DNA from: WHSW01 sp963767285
GTDB taxonomy: Bacteria > Actinomycetota > Thermoleophilia > Solirubrobacterales > 70-9
Length of the DNA stretch: 64,000 bases
Direction: 5' to 3'
Assembly (NCBI GenBank): GCA_963767285.1
Contig: CAVYDJ010000004.1
Coordinates: 124,001 to 188,000, forward strand
The position numbers and the translations under genes are program-made. The notes below the pieces were generated by a model, which was not told where the DNA came from, did not search any database, and worked only from the letters and a program-made list of their open reading frames with translations. Shown in pieces: positions 1 through 8,400 of the stretch (position 1 is the stretch's first letter; each line of letters opens with the position of its first letter).

Positions 1-309
1 AAGGTTCAGAACGGCGGCCTGCGACTGGCCGATCTCGCGGTTTGGCAGTCGCTGCTCGGCAACATCGGCGGCACGACCGTCAACGCGAATACGTGCAACT
101 ACTTCGGATTCGGGAACCCGCCCGGTGCCCAGCTCAGTGACGTGCTCCTCTACAGCACCCCTCAGCTCAAGCCCAACGGAATCATTCTCGACGGCCATTT
201 GGGAAACGCGTCCCCGCCACACTCGCTCTCTGCGGGCGTCTGCAACATCTCGGCCGGCAACATCGTCCTTCCGAACCCGTTCCAGATCGCGGTCCGCGGC
301 CTGCGCTGA
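1..309 (+). CDS. C-terminal end of an unidentified protein, cut by the window edge
   Basis: Frame 1 is open from the first base to TGA at 307-309, giving the last 102 residues of a protein that begins outside the window. The visible part is rich in Gly, Asn, Leu and Ser. It has two Cys (in TCNYFGF and GVCNIS) and ends in IAVRGLR. No family is recognised. The Asn/Gly-rich, beta-prone composition resembles the end of an extracellular beta-helix or beta-sandwich protein. That reading is inference. Coding phase is clear because the other frames are broken. Confidence 0.6.
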   Translation, partial: KVQNGGLRLADLAVWQSLLGNIGGTTVNANTCNYFGFGNPPGAQLSDVLLYSTPQLKPNGIILDGHLGNASPPHSLSAGVCNISAGNIVLPNPFQIAVRGLR

Positions 310-404
310 CCACGGTGAAGGGCATGAGTCATGCCGCGCAGGATGGGCGCAGCCGAAGGCGGAGTGGAAACGACTCGATGGCCACTAGGACCGCCCGGCG
401 CGAC

Positions 405-2660
405 CTAAGGCGGAAACGCCCCTTCTCCGAACGGGCCCGGCGTGCGGCCGCCGCCGACGCCCATGTTCGGCGGCCATTCGAGCGGAGTGAGCGTGCCGAT
501 CCGCACCCGGGTCCGGCCGCGAGAGCGGTTGCCGAAGCGGTCCCAGACGGTGACCGCCACCCGGGACCGCTTCGCGACGCGGCCGTCGACCGTGGTGACC
601 CAGGCGTGGCGGTGCCGGCTCCAGCGGGCGGCATGGTTTTCCCCCTCGATCACGATCAGCGCGTGGCCGCCGAGCGGCGGCTTGGACCGCCAGGTCAATG
701 ACTGCGTCGGGTCCGGGGGCGGGTTCTGGGCGCGGATGACCAGCTGGGTCCGGCCGCCCTTGGAAAAGGCCTTCACCCCCCGCACGACGAGCCGGCGGGA
801 GCGGACGATCCGGAACGGATCGGAGCGCAGGTCGTAGGAGCCGGAGCTGACCCGGAGGCGGTACTTGCCGAGCGGCACGTCTGGCCCGACGTCGTAGATC
901 GCGCCGTAGCGGCCGCCCGATTCACGCCATAAGGACGAGATTCCGAGGTCGGAGTCGAGCGGCCGCCAGACCGCCCGCCGCCCGGCGCCGGACCGCTTGA
1001 AGCGGACCCGCCGCTGGAGGACGAGGAACGGGTCGTCGGCGGGCCGGTCGACACCGCCCGCGGCACCCTCCCATGCGAGCTGGATCGTGCTCATCCGCCG
1101 CACCCGTCGAGCCGGGGCTTCGAGCAGCCGGCCCTCGGTGCCGCCGTCGCCGACGGCGGGCGGCGCCCCGCCGGCGCCCCCGAGCACTGCCGGCTGGGAG
1201 GGCTCGGGCGCCGCATCGCCGGACTGCATCGCCCGGGCGAGCTCGACGAAGGTGCTCTCCGCCAGCAGCGAGGTCCAGGTCCCGAAGACGGTGTGGCCGC
1301 CCTCGTAGTGCTGCATCTCGTACTCCTCCGGCGTCGTCAGGTAGCCCAGGTAGTCGTTCGAGAGCCCGACGATGAACGGGTCAACGACGCCGGCCGGCAG
1401 CACCGGCTCGACCGCGCGCTGGAAACGGCGCCCCATCTCGACGCTCGGCTCGCCCGGCGCGGCGAGCAGGAGCCGGTCGCCGATCCGGATGGCCTGGAAC
1501 TCGGGATTGGTCTCGTGGACCTCGAGTGCCCGGCTCGGGGCGGCTCGGAGCTTGCGCCCCTGCACGGGGTCGGCGAGCTCGGCCGGCAGTCGCCGGCCCT
1601 CGGTCTGCAGCGGCTCGTGGAAGATCGAGGCGCCGTCCTCCGAGCCGCCCAGGAACGGCACGCCGAAGACGGGCTCGGAGTCGACGCGCCTGCCCGGCGC
1701 GACCTCCTGGCCGCAGTAACACGCCCGCGTCCAGCGCACGTCGATCGCCGGCGAGGCATCCATGCGGCGTCCGGCGGCGCGCCAGGCGCGGCGCGTCTGG
1801 ACGGCGATCCGGATCCCGTGTAGGTCCATCAGCGCGGGGGCGTTGAACGCGTCGAACACCGGCATCAGGTCTCCCGAGGCACCGTTCGTGTAGAGCGCGA
1901 CGAACCCCCGGCGGCCCAAAGCGCGCTCCACGTAGTGGGTGGCCGGTCCCGCCACATCGGCGTCCCAGACGTCGACGGCGGGCGTCGACATGGTCAGGTG
2001 GACGGGGAAGTTCAGCCAGGCCGCCAGCGGTGTCCCGTCCAGTCCCTCAACGCGGAGCACCCGGAGCGTGGTGTCGAGCGTGTGCTCGGCGCCGCGTGGA
2101 TCGTCCTCGGGGTCGCCCGCCCCGTAGACCTGCTCGAGCCCGTGGTTGGCGAGGTGGGCCTCGATCGAGCGGTTGCGCCCCACGCCCGGCACCTCCGCCG
2201 TCCCCCAGCCGGCGCGCGCGGGGACCTTGCTCGCGGCGGCCTCGCGGATCGCGCGGGCGAGCTGCTCGACCTGCCAGTCCTCGAGCGATCCCGGGCCGCC
2301 GTGCGTGTGGGTGCCCGTGTAGAGGACCGTCTCGTGCGTGAAGCCCAGATCCGCGACGCGGGCGACCACGGAATCCTTGTCGAGGGCGAACGCGAGGTCC
2401 GTCGCGAGGAGGGCGATCTCCGTATCGCCGTCGTCGAGCACGAGCGCCCGGCCGGTGAGGCGCGTATGGACGCCCTCGACGGCGATGTCGGGACGAACGT
2501 AGCCAAGGGTCGTCCCGCCGTTCGCGGGCGTGATGTCGAACGAGGCAACCCCCGCTCGAAGCTCGCCCGCCGCCGGCGCGGGGCTTGCCAGGCAGAGCAG
2601 AGCGATGGCTGCGACAGCGTGTGCGGCAAGCCGCGGCGCGTAGTCCACCCGTCCCCTCAT
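405..2660 (-). CDS. Secreted neutral/alkaline ceramidase-fold protein with probable loss of the catalytic Ser
   Basis: The product is 751 residues. ATG at 2660 gives a signal peptide (hydrophobic run at about residues 12-31, Ala-rich cleavage site). The open frame continues upstream into the divergent lipoprotein gene, so that extension is rejected. Family marks are FDITPANGG (41-49), THTHGGPG (117-124) and LNFPVHLTM (216-224), as in neutral ceramidases that hydrolyse ceramide N-acyl bonds with Zn. The segment matching the nucleophile motif GDxSPN reads GDLMP (263-267), so Met sits where Ser is expected. The C-terminal ~150 residues look like a beta-rich, all-exported extension. It may be an altered-specificity or inactive homologue. 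The gene lies divergent to the next gene, with 93 bp between the starts. Confidence 0.8.
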   Translation of the reverse strand: MRGRVDYAPRLAAHAVAAIALLCLASPAPAAGELRAGVASFDITPANGGTTLGYVRPDIAVEGVHTRLTGRALVLDDGDTEIALLATDLAFALDKDSVVARVADLGFTHETVLYTGTHTHGGPGSLEDWQVEQLARAIREAAASKVPARAGWGTAEVPGVGRNRSIEAHLANHGLEQVYGAGDPEDDPRGAEHTLDTTLRVLRVEGLDGTPLAAWLNFPVHLTMSTPAVDVWDADVAGPATHYVERALGRRGFVALYTNGASGDLMPVFDAFNAPALMDLHGIRIAVQTRRAWRAAGRRMDASPAIDVRWTRACYCGQEVAPGRRVDSEPVFGVPFLGGSEDGASIFHEPLQTEGRRLPAELADPVQGRKLRAAPSRALEVHETNPEFQAIRIGDRLLLAAPGEPSVEMGRRFQRAVEPVLPAGVVDPFIVGLSNDYLGYLTTPEEYEMQHYEGGHTVFGTWTSLLAESTFVELARAMQSGDAAPEPSQPAVLGGAGGAPPAVGDGGTEGRLLEAPARRVRRMSTIQLAWEGAAGGVDRPADDPFLVLQRRVRFKRSGAGRRAVWRPLDSDLGISSLWRESGGRYGAIYDVGPDVPLGKYRLRVSSGSYDLRSDPFRIVRSRRLVVRGVKAFSKGGRTQLVIRAQNPPPDPTQSLTWRSKPPLGGHALIVIEGENHAARWSRHRHAWVTTVDGRVAKRSRVAVTVWDRFGNRSRGRTRVRIGTLTPLEWPPNMGVGGGRTPGPFGEGAFPP

Positions 2661-2701
2661 GGGCCGATCGTGGCATATGGCTAGCCGCGATCCGCCGGTA
2701 C

Positions 2702-2717
2702 CACGTGACTTCACGTG
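2702..2717. promoter_or_regulatory. Paired CACGTG hexamers between divergent genes
   Basis: Two copies of the palindromic hexamer CACGTG are separated by 4 bp in the 93-bp gap between the divergent ceramidase-like and lipoprotein genes. The spacing and position fit an operator, but no regulator is identified and chance occurrence in GC-rich DNA cannot be excluded. Confidence 0.25.
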
Positions 2718-2753
2718 TAACGCCCGGGTGGGACGATCACACCTACGAACGGG

Positions 2754-3311
2754 ATGACTACGCCCATGAGGAAGACCTCGACATTGCTCCTCGTGCTCGG
2801 GCTGCTCGTCCTCGCCGGCGGCTGCGGCGGGGACGCAGACGACGAGGCGACGACCGCGGCGACGGCGGCCGAAGAGGAGGCCGCGACGGTCAAGGAGGAG
2901 ACCACGGCGGATACCGAGGGGGGCCGGGGCGAGGGGACGAAGGACGGTGCCGCCAAGGGGACGACCGTCGTGCTGGACGACTCGGAGTTCGGAGCGATGC
3001 TCTACGACGCGAGCGACCAGGCGATCTACGTGTTCGAGCGCGACGGGGCCGACAAGAGCAACTGCTACGGCGAGTGCGCCGCGGCGTGGCCACCGGTCCT
3101 CACCTCCGGCGCGCCCGTGGCCGGCGACGGAGTCGACGACGACCTGCTCGGGACGACGAAGAGGCGCGACGGCGGGACCCAGGTGACCTACGGCGGACGC
3201 CCGCTCTACTACTACGCCCACGAGGCGCCCGGCGAGGTCCGCTGCCACAACATCGACCTCAACGGCGGCCTTTGGTGGGTGGTCGGCGCGGACGGGGAGC
3301 CCCTCGCATGA
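2754..3311 (+). CDS. Lipoprotein with Yx(F/W/Y)xxD motif (COG4315 type)
   Basis: The product is 185 residues, or 181 from the internal ATG at 2766, which gives a compact lipoprotein signal. The lipobox LAGGC predicts lipidation and anchoring at the outer face of the membrane. An acidic Thr/Glu/Ala-rich linker follows (about residues 25-70). The domain after it has two similar halves with the signatures MLYDASDQAIYVFERD, NCYGECAAAWPP and PLYYYAHE typical of COG4315. Its function is unknown; roles in surface electron or metal chemistry have been suggested only by context. The stop overlaps the start of the next gene (ATGA), so the pair is translationally coupled. Confidence 0.8.
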   Translation: MTTPMRKTSTLLLVLGLLVLAGGCGGDADDEATTAATAAEEEAATVKEETTADTEGGRGEGTKDGAAKGTTVVLDDSEFGAMLYDASDQAIYVFERDGADKSNCYGECAAAWPPVLTSGAPVAGDGVDDDLLGTTKRRDGGTQVTYGGRPLYYYAHEAPGEVRCHNIDLNGGLWWVVGADGEPLA

Positions 3312-3751
3312 TCAGCCGGGGCTCGGTGTGCGCCGGGATCGCCGCGGTGGCGCTGCTTTCGCTCGCGCCCGCCGCGCCCGCCGGCGCGTCGGAGGACGGG
3401 ACGAAGATCGCGGTTCGCGGGTCGGAGTACGGGCGCATGCTCTGGGCGCCGGGCCGCCAGGCGATCTACGTGTTCGAGAACGATGGGCCCGGGAAGTCGC
3501 ACTGCTACGGGCGCTGCGCGAAGGCGTGGCCGCCGGTGCTGACGAAGGGACGCCCACGCGCGGGGCTCGGCCTCGACCCGCAGCTGCTCGGCACCACCCA
3601 GCGCCGCAACGGCGACCGGCAGGTGACCTACGCCGGCAAGCCGCTGTACACCTACGCGCACGAGGGTCGGAACGACGTGTTCTGCCACGACGTGGATCTC
3701 AACGGTGGCTACTGGTGGGTGCTCGGCCCGGACGGGGAGCCGCGGCCGTAG
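3308..3751 (+). CDS. Secreted Yx(F/W/Y)xxD-motif protein, paralogue of the preceding lipoprotein
   Basis: The product is 147 residues. ATG at 3308 overlaps the preceding stop by four bases. An N-terminal signal peptide (cleavage near AGASED) is present but there is no lipobox Cys, so this copy should be released while its neighbour is anchored. Shared motifs are MLWAPGRQAIYVFEND, HCYGRCAKAWPP, PLYTYAHE and a conserved end around DLNGGYWWV. The two proteins are clearly a tandem duplication with divergent anchoring. Function is not known. Confidence 0.8.
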   Translation: MISRGSVCAGIAAVALLSLAPAAPAGASEDGTKIAVRGSEYGRMLWAPGRQAIYVFENDGPGKSHCYGRCAKAWPPVLTKGRPRAGLGLDPQLLGTTQRRNGDRQVTYAGKPLYTYAHEGRNDVFCHDVDLNGGYWWVLGPDGEPRP

Positions 3752-3814
3752 GAACCGCGTGGCCAGTCGGCGCTGCCGTCGCGCTGGTTGGCTACCGTCA
3801 GATCGGTGCGGTTC

Positions 3815-4993
3815 ATGGGACGGAATGCACATCGGCGCGCGTGGGCGGTCGGCGCGCTCGCGGCGTTCCTCGTGGCGGCGGGGGCGCCCGTTGCGGCCGC
3901 GCCCGAGGCCGAGCGCGCCAAGGGCAAGCGCGGCGTCGTGTTCGTCGCCAACGCCGAGGACGGCACGATCAGCGTGGTCGACACGCGCCGCCTGGAGGTG
4001 GTCCGCGAGCTCGACGTCCTGCCCGACGGACCGACCGCCGACACGGACCCCGACGCTGCCGCCGGCCAGCAGGTGATCGAGGCGGCGGGCGGCAAGAACT
4101 ACGTCCAGGATCAGGACCTCTCGCCGGACGGGCGGGTCCTGTATGTCTCGCGTGGCCACCGGGCCGACGTCGCGGCGTTTCGGATCCGCGACGGCGAGAT
4201 GCTGTGGAAGACCGGCGTCGACGGGCTCCGCGCCGATCACATGGAGCTCTCGCACGACGGCGCCACGCTCTACGTCTCGGCGCTCACCGCGAACGTCGTG
4301 CACGTCCTCGACGCCGCCACCGGCGAGATCGTCGGGGCGTTTCCGACGGGCGAATGGCCCCACGACAACCACCTCACCCACGACGGCGAGACCCTCTACA
4401 ACGCGAGCATCGGCAACATCGTCGCCCCCGAGGAGGCGCGCGGCCCCGACAGCTACCTGCTGACCGCGGTCGACCCGGCGACGCTGGCGGTGACCCGGAC
4501 CTACCCGTTCGAGCGCGGGATCCGCCCGTTCGTGCTCAGCGAGGACGAGCGCAGCCTCTACGCCCAGCTGTCGATGTACCACGGGGTGGTCGAGTTCGAC
4601 CTCGAGCGCGGCGTGATCACGCGCCGGCTCGATCTGCCGATCGACGACGGCGTGACCGAGGACGACTTCGACTTCGAGGCGCCGCACCATGGCCTCGCTC
4701 TCTCCGGCGACGGCGAGACGCTCTGCGCGGCCGGGCGCGCATCCGACTACGTCGCGCTGATCGACGCCGACCGGATGCGCCGGCGCGCGATCATCGAGGT
4801 CGGCGACGCGCCCGGCTGGGCGACGACCGGCCCCGGCGGCCGGCGCTGCTTCGTCCCGAACAACCGCGACGACACCCTCTCGGCGATCTCCTATCGCACC
4901 CGCCGCGAGATCGCCCGGCTGCCGGTCGGCGACGGCCCGAAGCACATCGAGCCCGGCCGCGTGCCCGCGAGGGTCCTACGGGCTCAGCGGTAG
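3815..4993 (+). CDS. Secreted YVTN-type beta-propeller protein
   Basis: The product is 392 residues from ATG at 3815; an in-frame TTG at 3788 is the other possible start. The signal peptide covers about residues 8-28. The body is a seven-bladed-type propeller with blades marked by VVFVANAEDGTISVVD, VLYVSRGH, TLYVSALTANVVHVLD and RRCFVPNNRDDTLSAIS, the spacing seen in YVTN/surface-layer propellers. It may be a binding scaffold or carry a lost enzyme site; no catalytic residues can be named. It follows the Yx(F/W/Y)xxD pair by 63 bp and could share their transcript. Confidence 0.75.
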   Translation: MGRNAHRRAWAVGALAAFLVAAGAPVAAAPEAERAKGKRGVVFVANAEDGTISVVDTRRLEVVRELDVLPDGPTADTDPDAAAGQQVIEAAGGKNYVQDQDLSPDGRVLYVSRGHRADVAAFRIRDGEMLWKTGVDGLRADHMELSHDGATLYVSALTANVVHVLDAATGEIVGAFPTGEWPHDNHLTHDGETLYNASIGNIVAPEEARGPDSYLLTAVDPATLAVTRTYPFERGIRPFVLSEDERSLYAQLSMYHGVVEFDLERGVITRRLDLPIDDGVTEDDFDFEAPHHGLALSGDGETLCAAGRASDYVALIDADRMRRRAIIEVGDAPGWATTGPGGRRCFVPNNRDDTLSAISYRTRREIARLPVGDGPKHIEPGRVPARVLRAQR

Positions 4994-5055
4994 TGCAGGC
5001 CGTGCCGCGGCGGCCGATTTATCCCCGCTCTGGTGCTAACTTGAACCCTCAACGC

Positions 5056-5129
5056 CGCGGGGTGGAGCAGTCAGGTAGCTCGCCGGGCTCATAACCCGGA
5101 GGTCGTGGGTTCAAATCCCACCCCCGCTA
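5056..5129 (+). tRNA. Initiator tRNA-Met (CAT anticodon), integration target
   Basis: The 74-nt sequence folds as a tRNA with CAT anticodon in the loop GGCTCATAACC, T-arm GTGGGTTCAAATCCCAC and acceptor CGCGGGG pairing with CCCCGC. Position 1 is C opposite T72, the unpaired first position that marks initiator tRNAs, and the anticodon stem has the GGG/CCC pairs of tRNA-fMet. CCA is not encoded. The 3' half (from 5088) is repeated at 14965-15009, so the tRNA is the attachment target of the element to its right. Confidence 0.95.
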
Positions 5130-5132
5130 TGT
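5088..5132 (+). repeat. attL core (45-bp direct repeat, tRNA 3' half)
   Basis: This segment is identical over 45 bases to 14965-15009. It runs from the anticodon loop of tRNA-fMet to 3 bases beyond the tRNA. Confidence 0.9.
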
Positions 5133-5135
5133 AAG

Positions 5136-5159
5136 AAAGGCCCGCTCAGGCGGGCCTTT
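5136..5159 (+). terminator. Intrinsic terminator after tRNA-fMet (element-borne)
   Basis: A 10-bp perfect stem (AAAGGCCCGC / GCGGGCCTTT) with loop TCAG lies 6 bases after the tRNA and just inside the left att repeat. The element therefore seems to supply a new terminator for the tRNA it interrupts. The presumed original terminator lies beyond the right att site. Confidence 0.75.
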
Positions 5160-5190
5160 CGGTCGTCTAGTTGCTCGCCGGGTCTGGTGG

Positions 5191-5213
5191 GTGGCTACCA
5201 ATTGGCTACCAAT
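5191..5213 (+). repeat. Tandem GGCTACCAAT pair, left end (candidate integrase arm site)
   Basis: Two direct copies of GGCTACCAAT lie about 60 bp inside the left att core. The same pair occurs about 85 bp inside the right core, within the integrase 3' end. Matching tandem repeats near both ends suggest arm-type integrase binding sites. An alternative is a leftover piece of another integrase gene, whose C-terminus would also encode ATNLATN. Confidence 0.4.
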
Positions 5214-5460
5214 CTCGTGCGGCGAACTCATCCTGGAGACGCTGGGTCAGTGTCGCGGGTTCAGAGACGGCGCCGCATGAGTCTGCGCGGCTGAAGTCAA
5301 GCTCGCATTACCGAAGGGTCCGTTCAGGTTCCGTAGTTGGCCGCAGGCAGAGCAGGTCGGATTACCGATGAACCTCGCGCGTCGACCTGTCAGGATCCCG
5401 CTCGGTCCAGAGAGGGGGAGGGCCAGCATGAACGGGAGTTGATCCACGGGAGGACTTTGC

Positions 5461-8400
5461 GTGCCTGAGAAGCGAGTCGGGGGATGTTGTCGGGGCCGGC
5501 GGGCATGGGCGGTGCTGGTCATCTGTATCGGGTACGCGTCTCTCGGGCCAGGGATCGAGTCGGCGAGCGCGACGGCACTGCCGTCGACGATCAGCTCGGA
5601 CACGACGCTCACCGCGGCCAACTCGCCCTACACCAACACCGGCACGGTCAAGGTCACCAACGGGGCGACGCTGACGGCAGAGCCCGGTGTCACGGTTCAG
5701 CTCGGCGGACAGCTGCTGCTGTCGAACGGGTCACTGAACGCTCAGGGCACGGCGCTGGCGCCGATCCGCTTTACGTCGAGCCAGGACAGCGCCGCCGGAC
5801 AGTGGAGCGGGATCTCGGAACCGAGCGGCAATTCGACCATCGACCACGCCGAGATCCGCTATGCGACCAAGGGCCTGTCGGTGAGCGGCTCGAGCACCGA
5901 CCTGAGCATCAGCAACTCGGACGTTCATCACAACAGCCAGTGGGGCATCGACGCCACGCTCGGGTCCGAGCCGGTGATCGCCGCCAACACGATCCACGAC
6001 AACGGCTCCGGCGGCATCTCCTTTTCCTCGACCTCGGCCTCCGACACCGAGGTCGACATCCACGGAAACACGGTCGCGTCAAACGGCGGGAACGGCATCT
6101 ACGTCTATACGAACGGTGCCGGCGTGAGCTTCGCCGACAACCAGGTCAACGACAACGTCGGCTCGGCGATCATCTACTCGACCTACGCGAACGGCGTCCT
6201 CCCGCGCGACATCACCGACAACAGCGCCTCGGGAAACGGGATTGACGCGCTGCAGGTCTCGGGCACGACTGCTACAGCGACCTGGTCGGACAATGGCCAT
6301 CCGATTCTGGTCTTCGCAGGTGCCGGTGGCATCTCGGTCAAGAACGGTGAGACGTTGACCCTCGCGCCGGGAACGAGGCTGAAGTTCGCCGCCGGCACCA
6401 GCCTGACGGGCGGGTCGATCTCGGCCGATGGAACCGCGACCGACCCGATCGTCTTTACCTCCTACCGCGACGACTCGGTTGGCGGCGATACCAACGGCGA
6501 CGGTTCTGCCACCCAGCCGGCCCGCGGCGACTGGCGCGGGATCACGTTCACGAGCTACCAGGCCGCGACCGTGCTCTTCGATCACGTCGAGGTCGCCTAC
6601 GGCGGAATCGCCAGCGGCGCTGCGATCCGGTTCACCAACAACGCCGGAGCCCAGCAGATCACCAACTCGAACATCCACCACTCGGCGGGGACTCGGGATC
6701 AACGCCCAGGGCACCGACCCGGTGCTGACCGCCAACATCGTCTCCGACAACGGCAACGACGGGATCAACCTCTCGCTGATCGGCCAGGCGGGAACCAGCG
6801 TGACGATCGACGACAACGTCGTCGAGCGCAATACGGGCTTCGGGATCAGGGTCTACACCGACTCGCCCGGCCAGAGCTTCAGCGGCAACGTCGTCAACGA
6901 CAACGGGTCGCAGGCCATGACCTACACCCAGTACACGACGCTGCCGTACATGCCGGCCAACATCGACAACAACCCCGCCCCCGAGGGCAATGGCGGCAAC
7001 GCCCTCTACATCTCCGGCTCGCTTAAGACCGCGACCTGGGAGGACCGCGGCTATCCAATCGTGATCAGCAACGGCGGCCCCGGTCTACTAGTCAAGAGCG
7101 GTGAGACCTGACCATCGATCCCGGGGTCGAAGTCAAGATCGCCTCGGCCGTCGGCTTTGAGGTCAGCGGCGCCTTGAATGCGACGGGCGCCGCCGGCGAT
7201 CACGTCATCTTCACCGCTTCCACCGACGACAGCGTCGGCGGCGACACCAACATGGACGGCAACACCCAGCCAGTGGCCGGGACCTGGAAGGGCCTTAACT
7301 TCCTCACCGGTTCGGCCTCGTCGAACGTCGAGTACGCCGAGGCCTCTGCTACGGCGGCGACGGGCTCGTCCTACAACTGGGTGCCGGGGCTGTGCAGGCC
7401 TGCCCGTGCACGACACAGTCCGCGTCCGCAACACCACCTTCGCCGACCTGGCCGGTAACGGGGTCGTCTACAACGGGACACCTGGGGCGGCGGCGGGCGG
7501 CGGCGGTGCGGTCGAGGAGTCGAAGTTCCGACGGATCGCTGGCAGCTATGCGATGTCGACACAGGCTTCTGCGCGTACCCGAACTTTCGCTAAAACGACT
7601 TGAACTGCGCGAGTGGTTACGGGGCACCTCGGGCTGCGGCTTTAACGTCGGCGGTGTTAACCCTACCCGTTGGCACAGCCGCTGAAGGACGACCTGACTG
7701 TCAGAGCGAGCAGCAGACTCAGTGCAAAACCGATGCCGATCCGGTCGCGCTGTCGAGTGGCGCCTTCAGCTACGAGCACACCGACCTCGCGCTGACTAAC
7801 AAGTCGCCGCTACCGCTGTCTTTCGTCCGCGCCTACGACTCAACCGACGACTCCGACGCCGGCCTCGGCCGCGGCTGGTCGCACGTCGGGTTGATCCGGG
7901 CCTCTGGCGCTGGCCTCCGGCGACGTCCTCGTCCGCCGAGCCGACGGCCGCCAGGACATCTTCGTCAAGAGCGGCAGCACCTTCACCGCCGCTCGGGGTC
8001 CACGACACCTGACCGACCTCGGCGGGAATCAATTCAGGCTGAAGAGCCTGGACGACACCGTCTATCTGTTCGATGCCACTGGTCGCGTTGACACGATCAC
8101 CGACGATCACGGGCTCGTCACCGACTGACGCTACAACTCCTCCGGGCGCCTGGCCTCGATCGCCGATCCCTCGGGACAGAGCCTGACCTTCACCTACAAC
8201 GCCTCGAACCACATCACGAGGGTCGACGACTCGGCCGGCCGCCATGTCGACTTCACCTACACCGGGGCGGGCGATCTGGACACCGTTACGGACGCTCTTG
8301 GAGGCGTGACCGACTACGGCTATGACGGCCAGCACCGTCTGACGACGATCGAGGACCCGCGCAACGTCACCTCCTTACCAACACCTACGACTCTCAAGGC

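Noticed and set aside
2661..3248. Upstream extension of the ceramidase-like frame (minus strand)
   Set aside because: It runs antisense through the clearly coding lipoprotein gene; the ATG at 2660 gives a proper signal peptide.
3212..4945. Long minus-strand open frame opposite the propeller gene
   Set aside because: High-GC shadow frame: Arg/Val/Asp-rich, no motifs, and the plus strand has a recognised family.
5191..5213. Short direct repeats as a possible CRISPR or origin iteron
   Set aside because: Only two 10-base copies per site, no spacers; better explained as integrase arm sites or integrase-end remnants.
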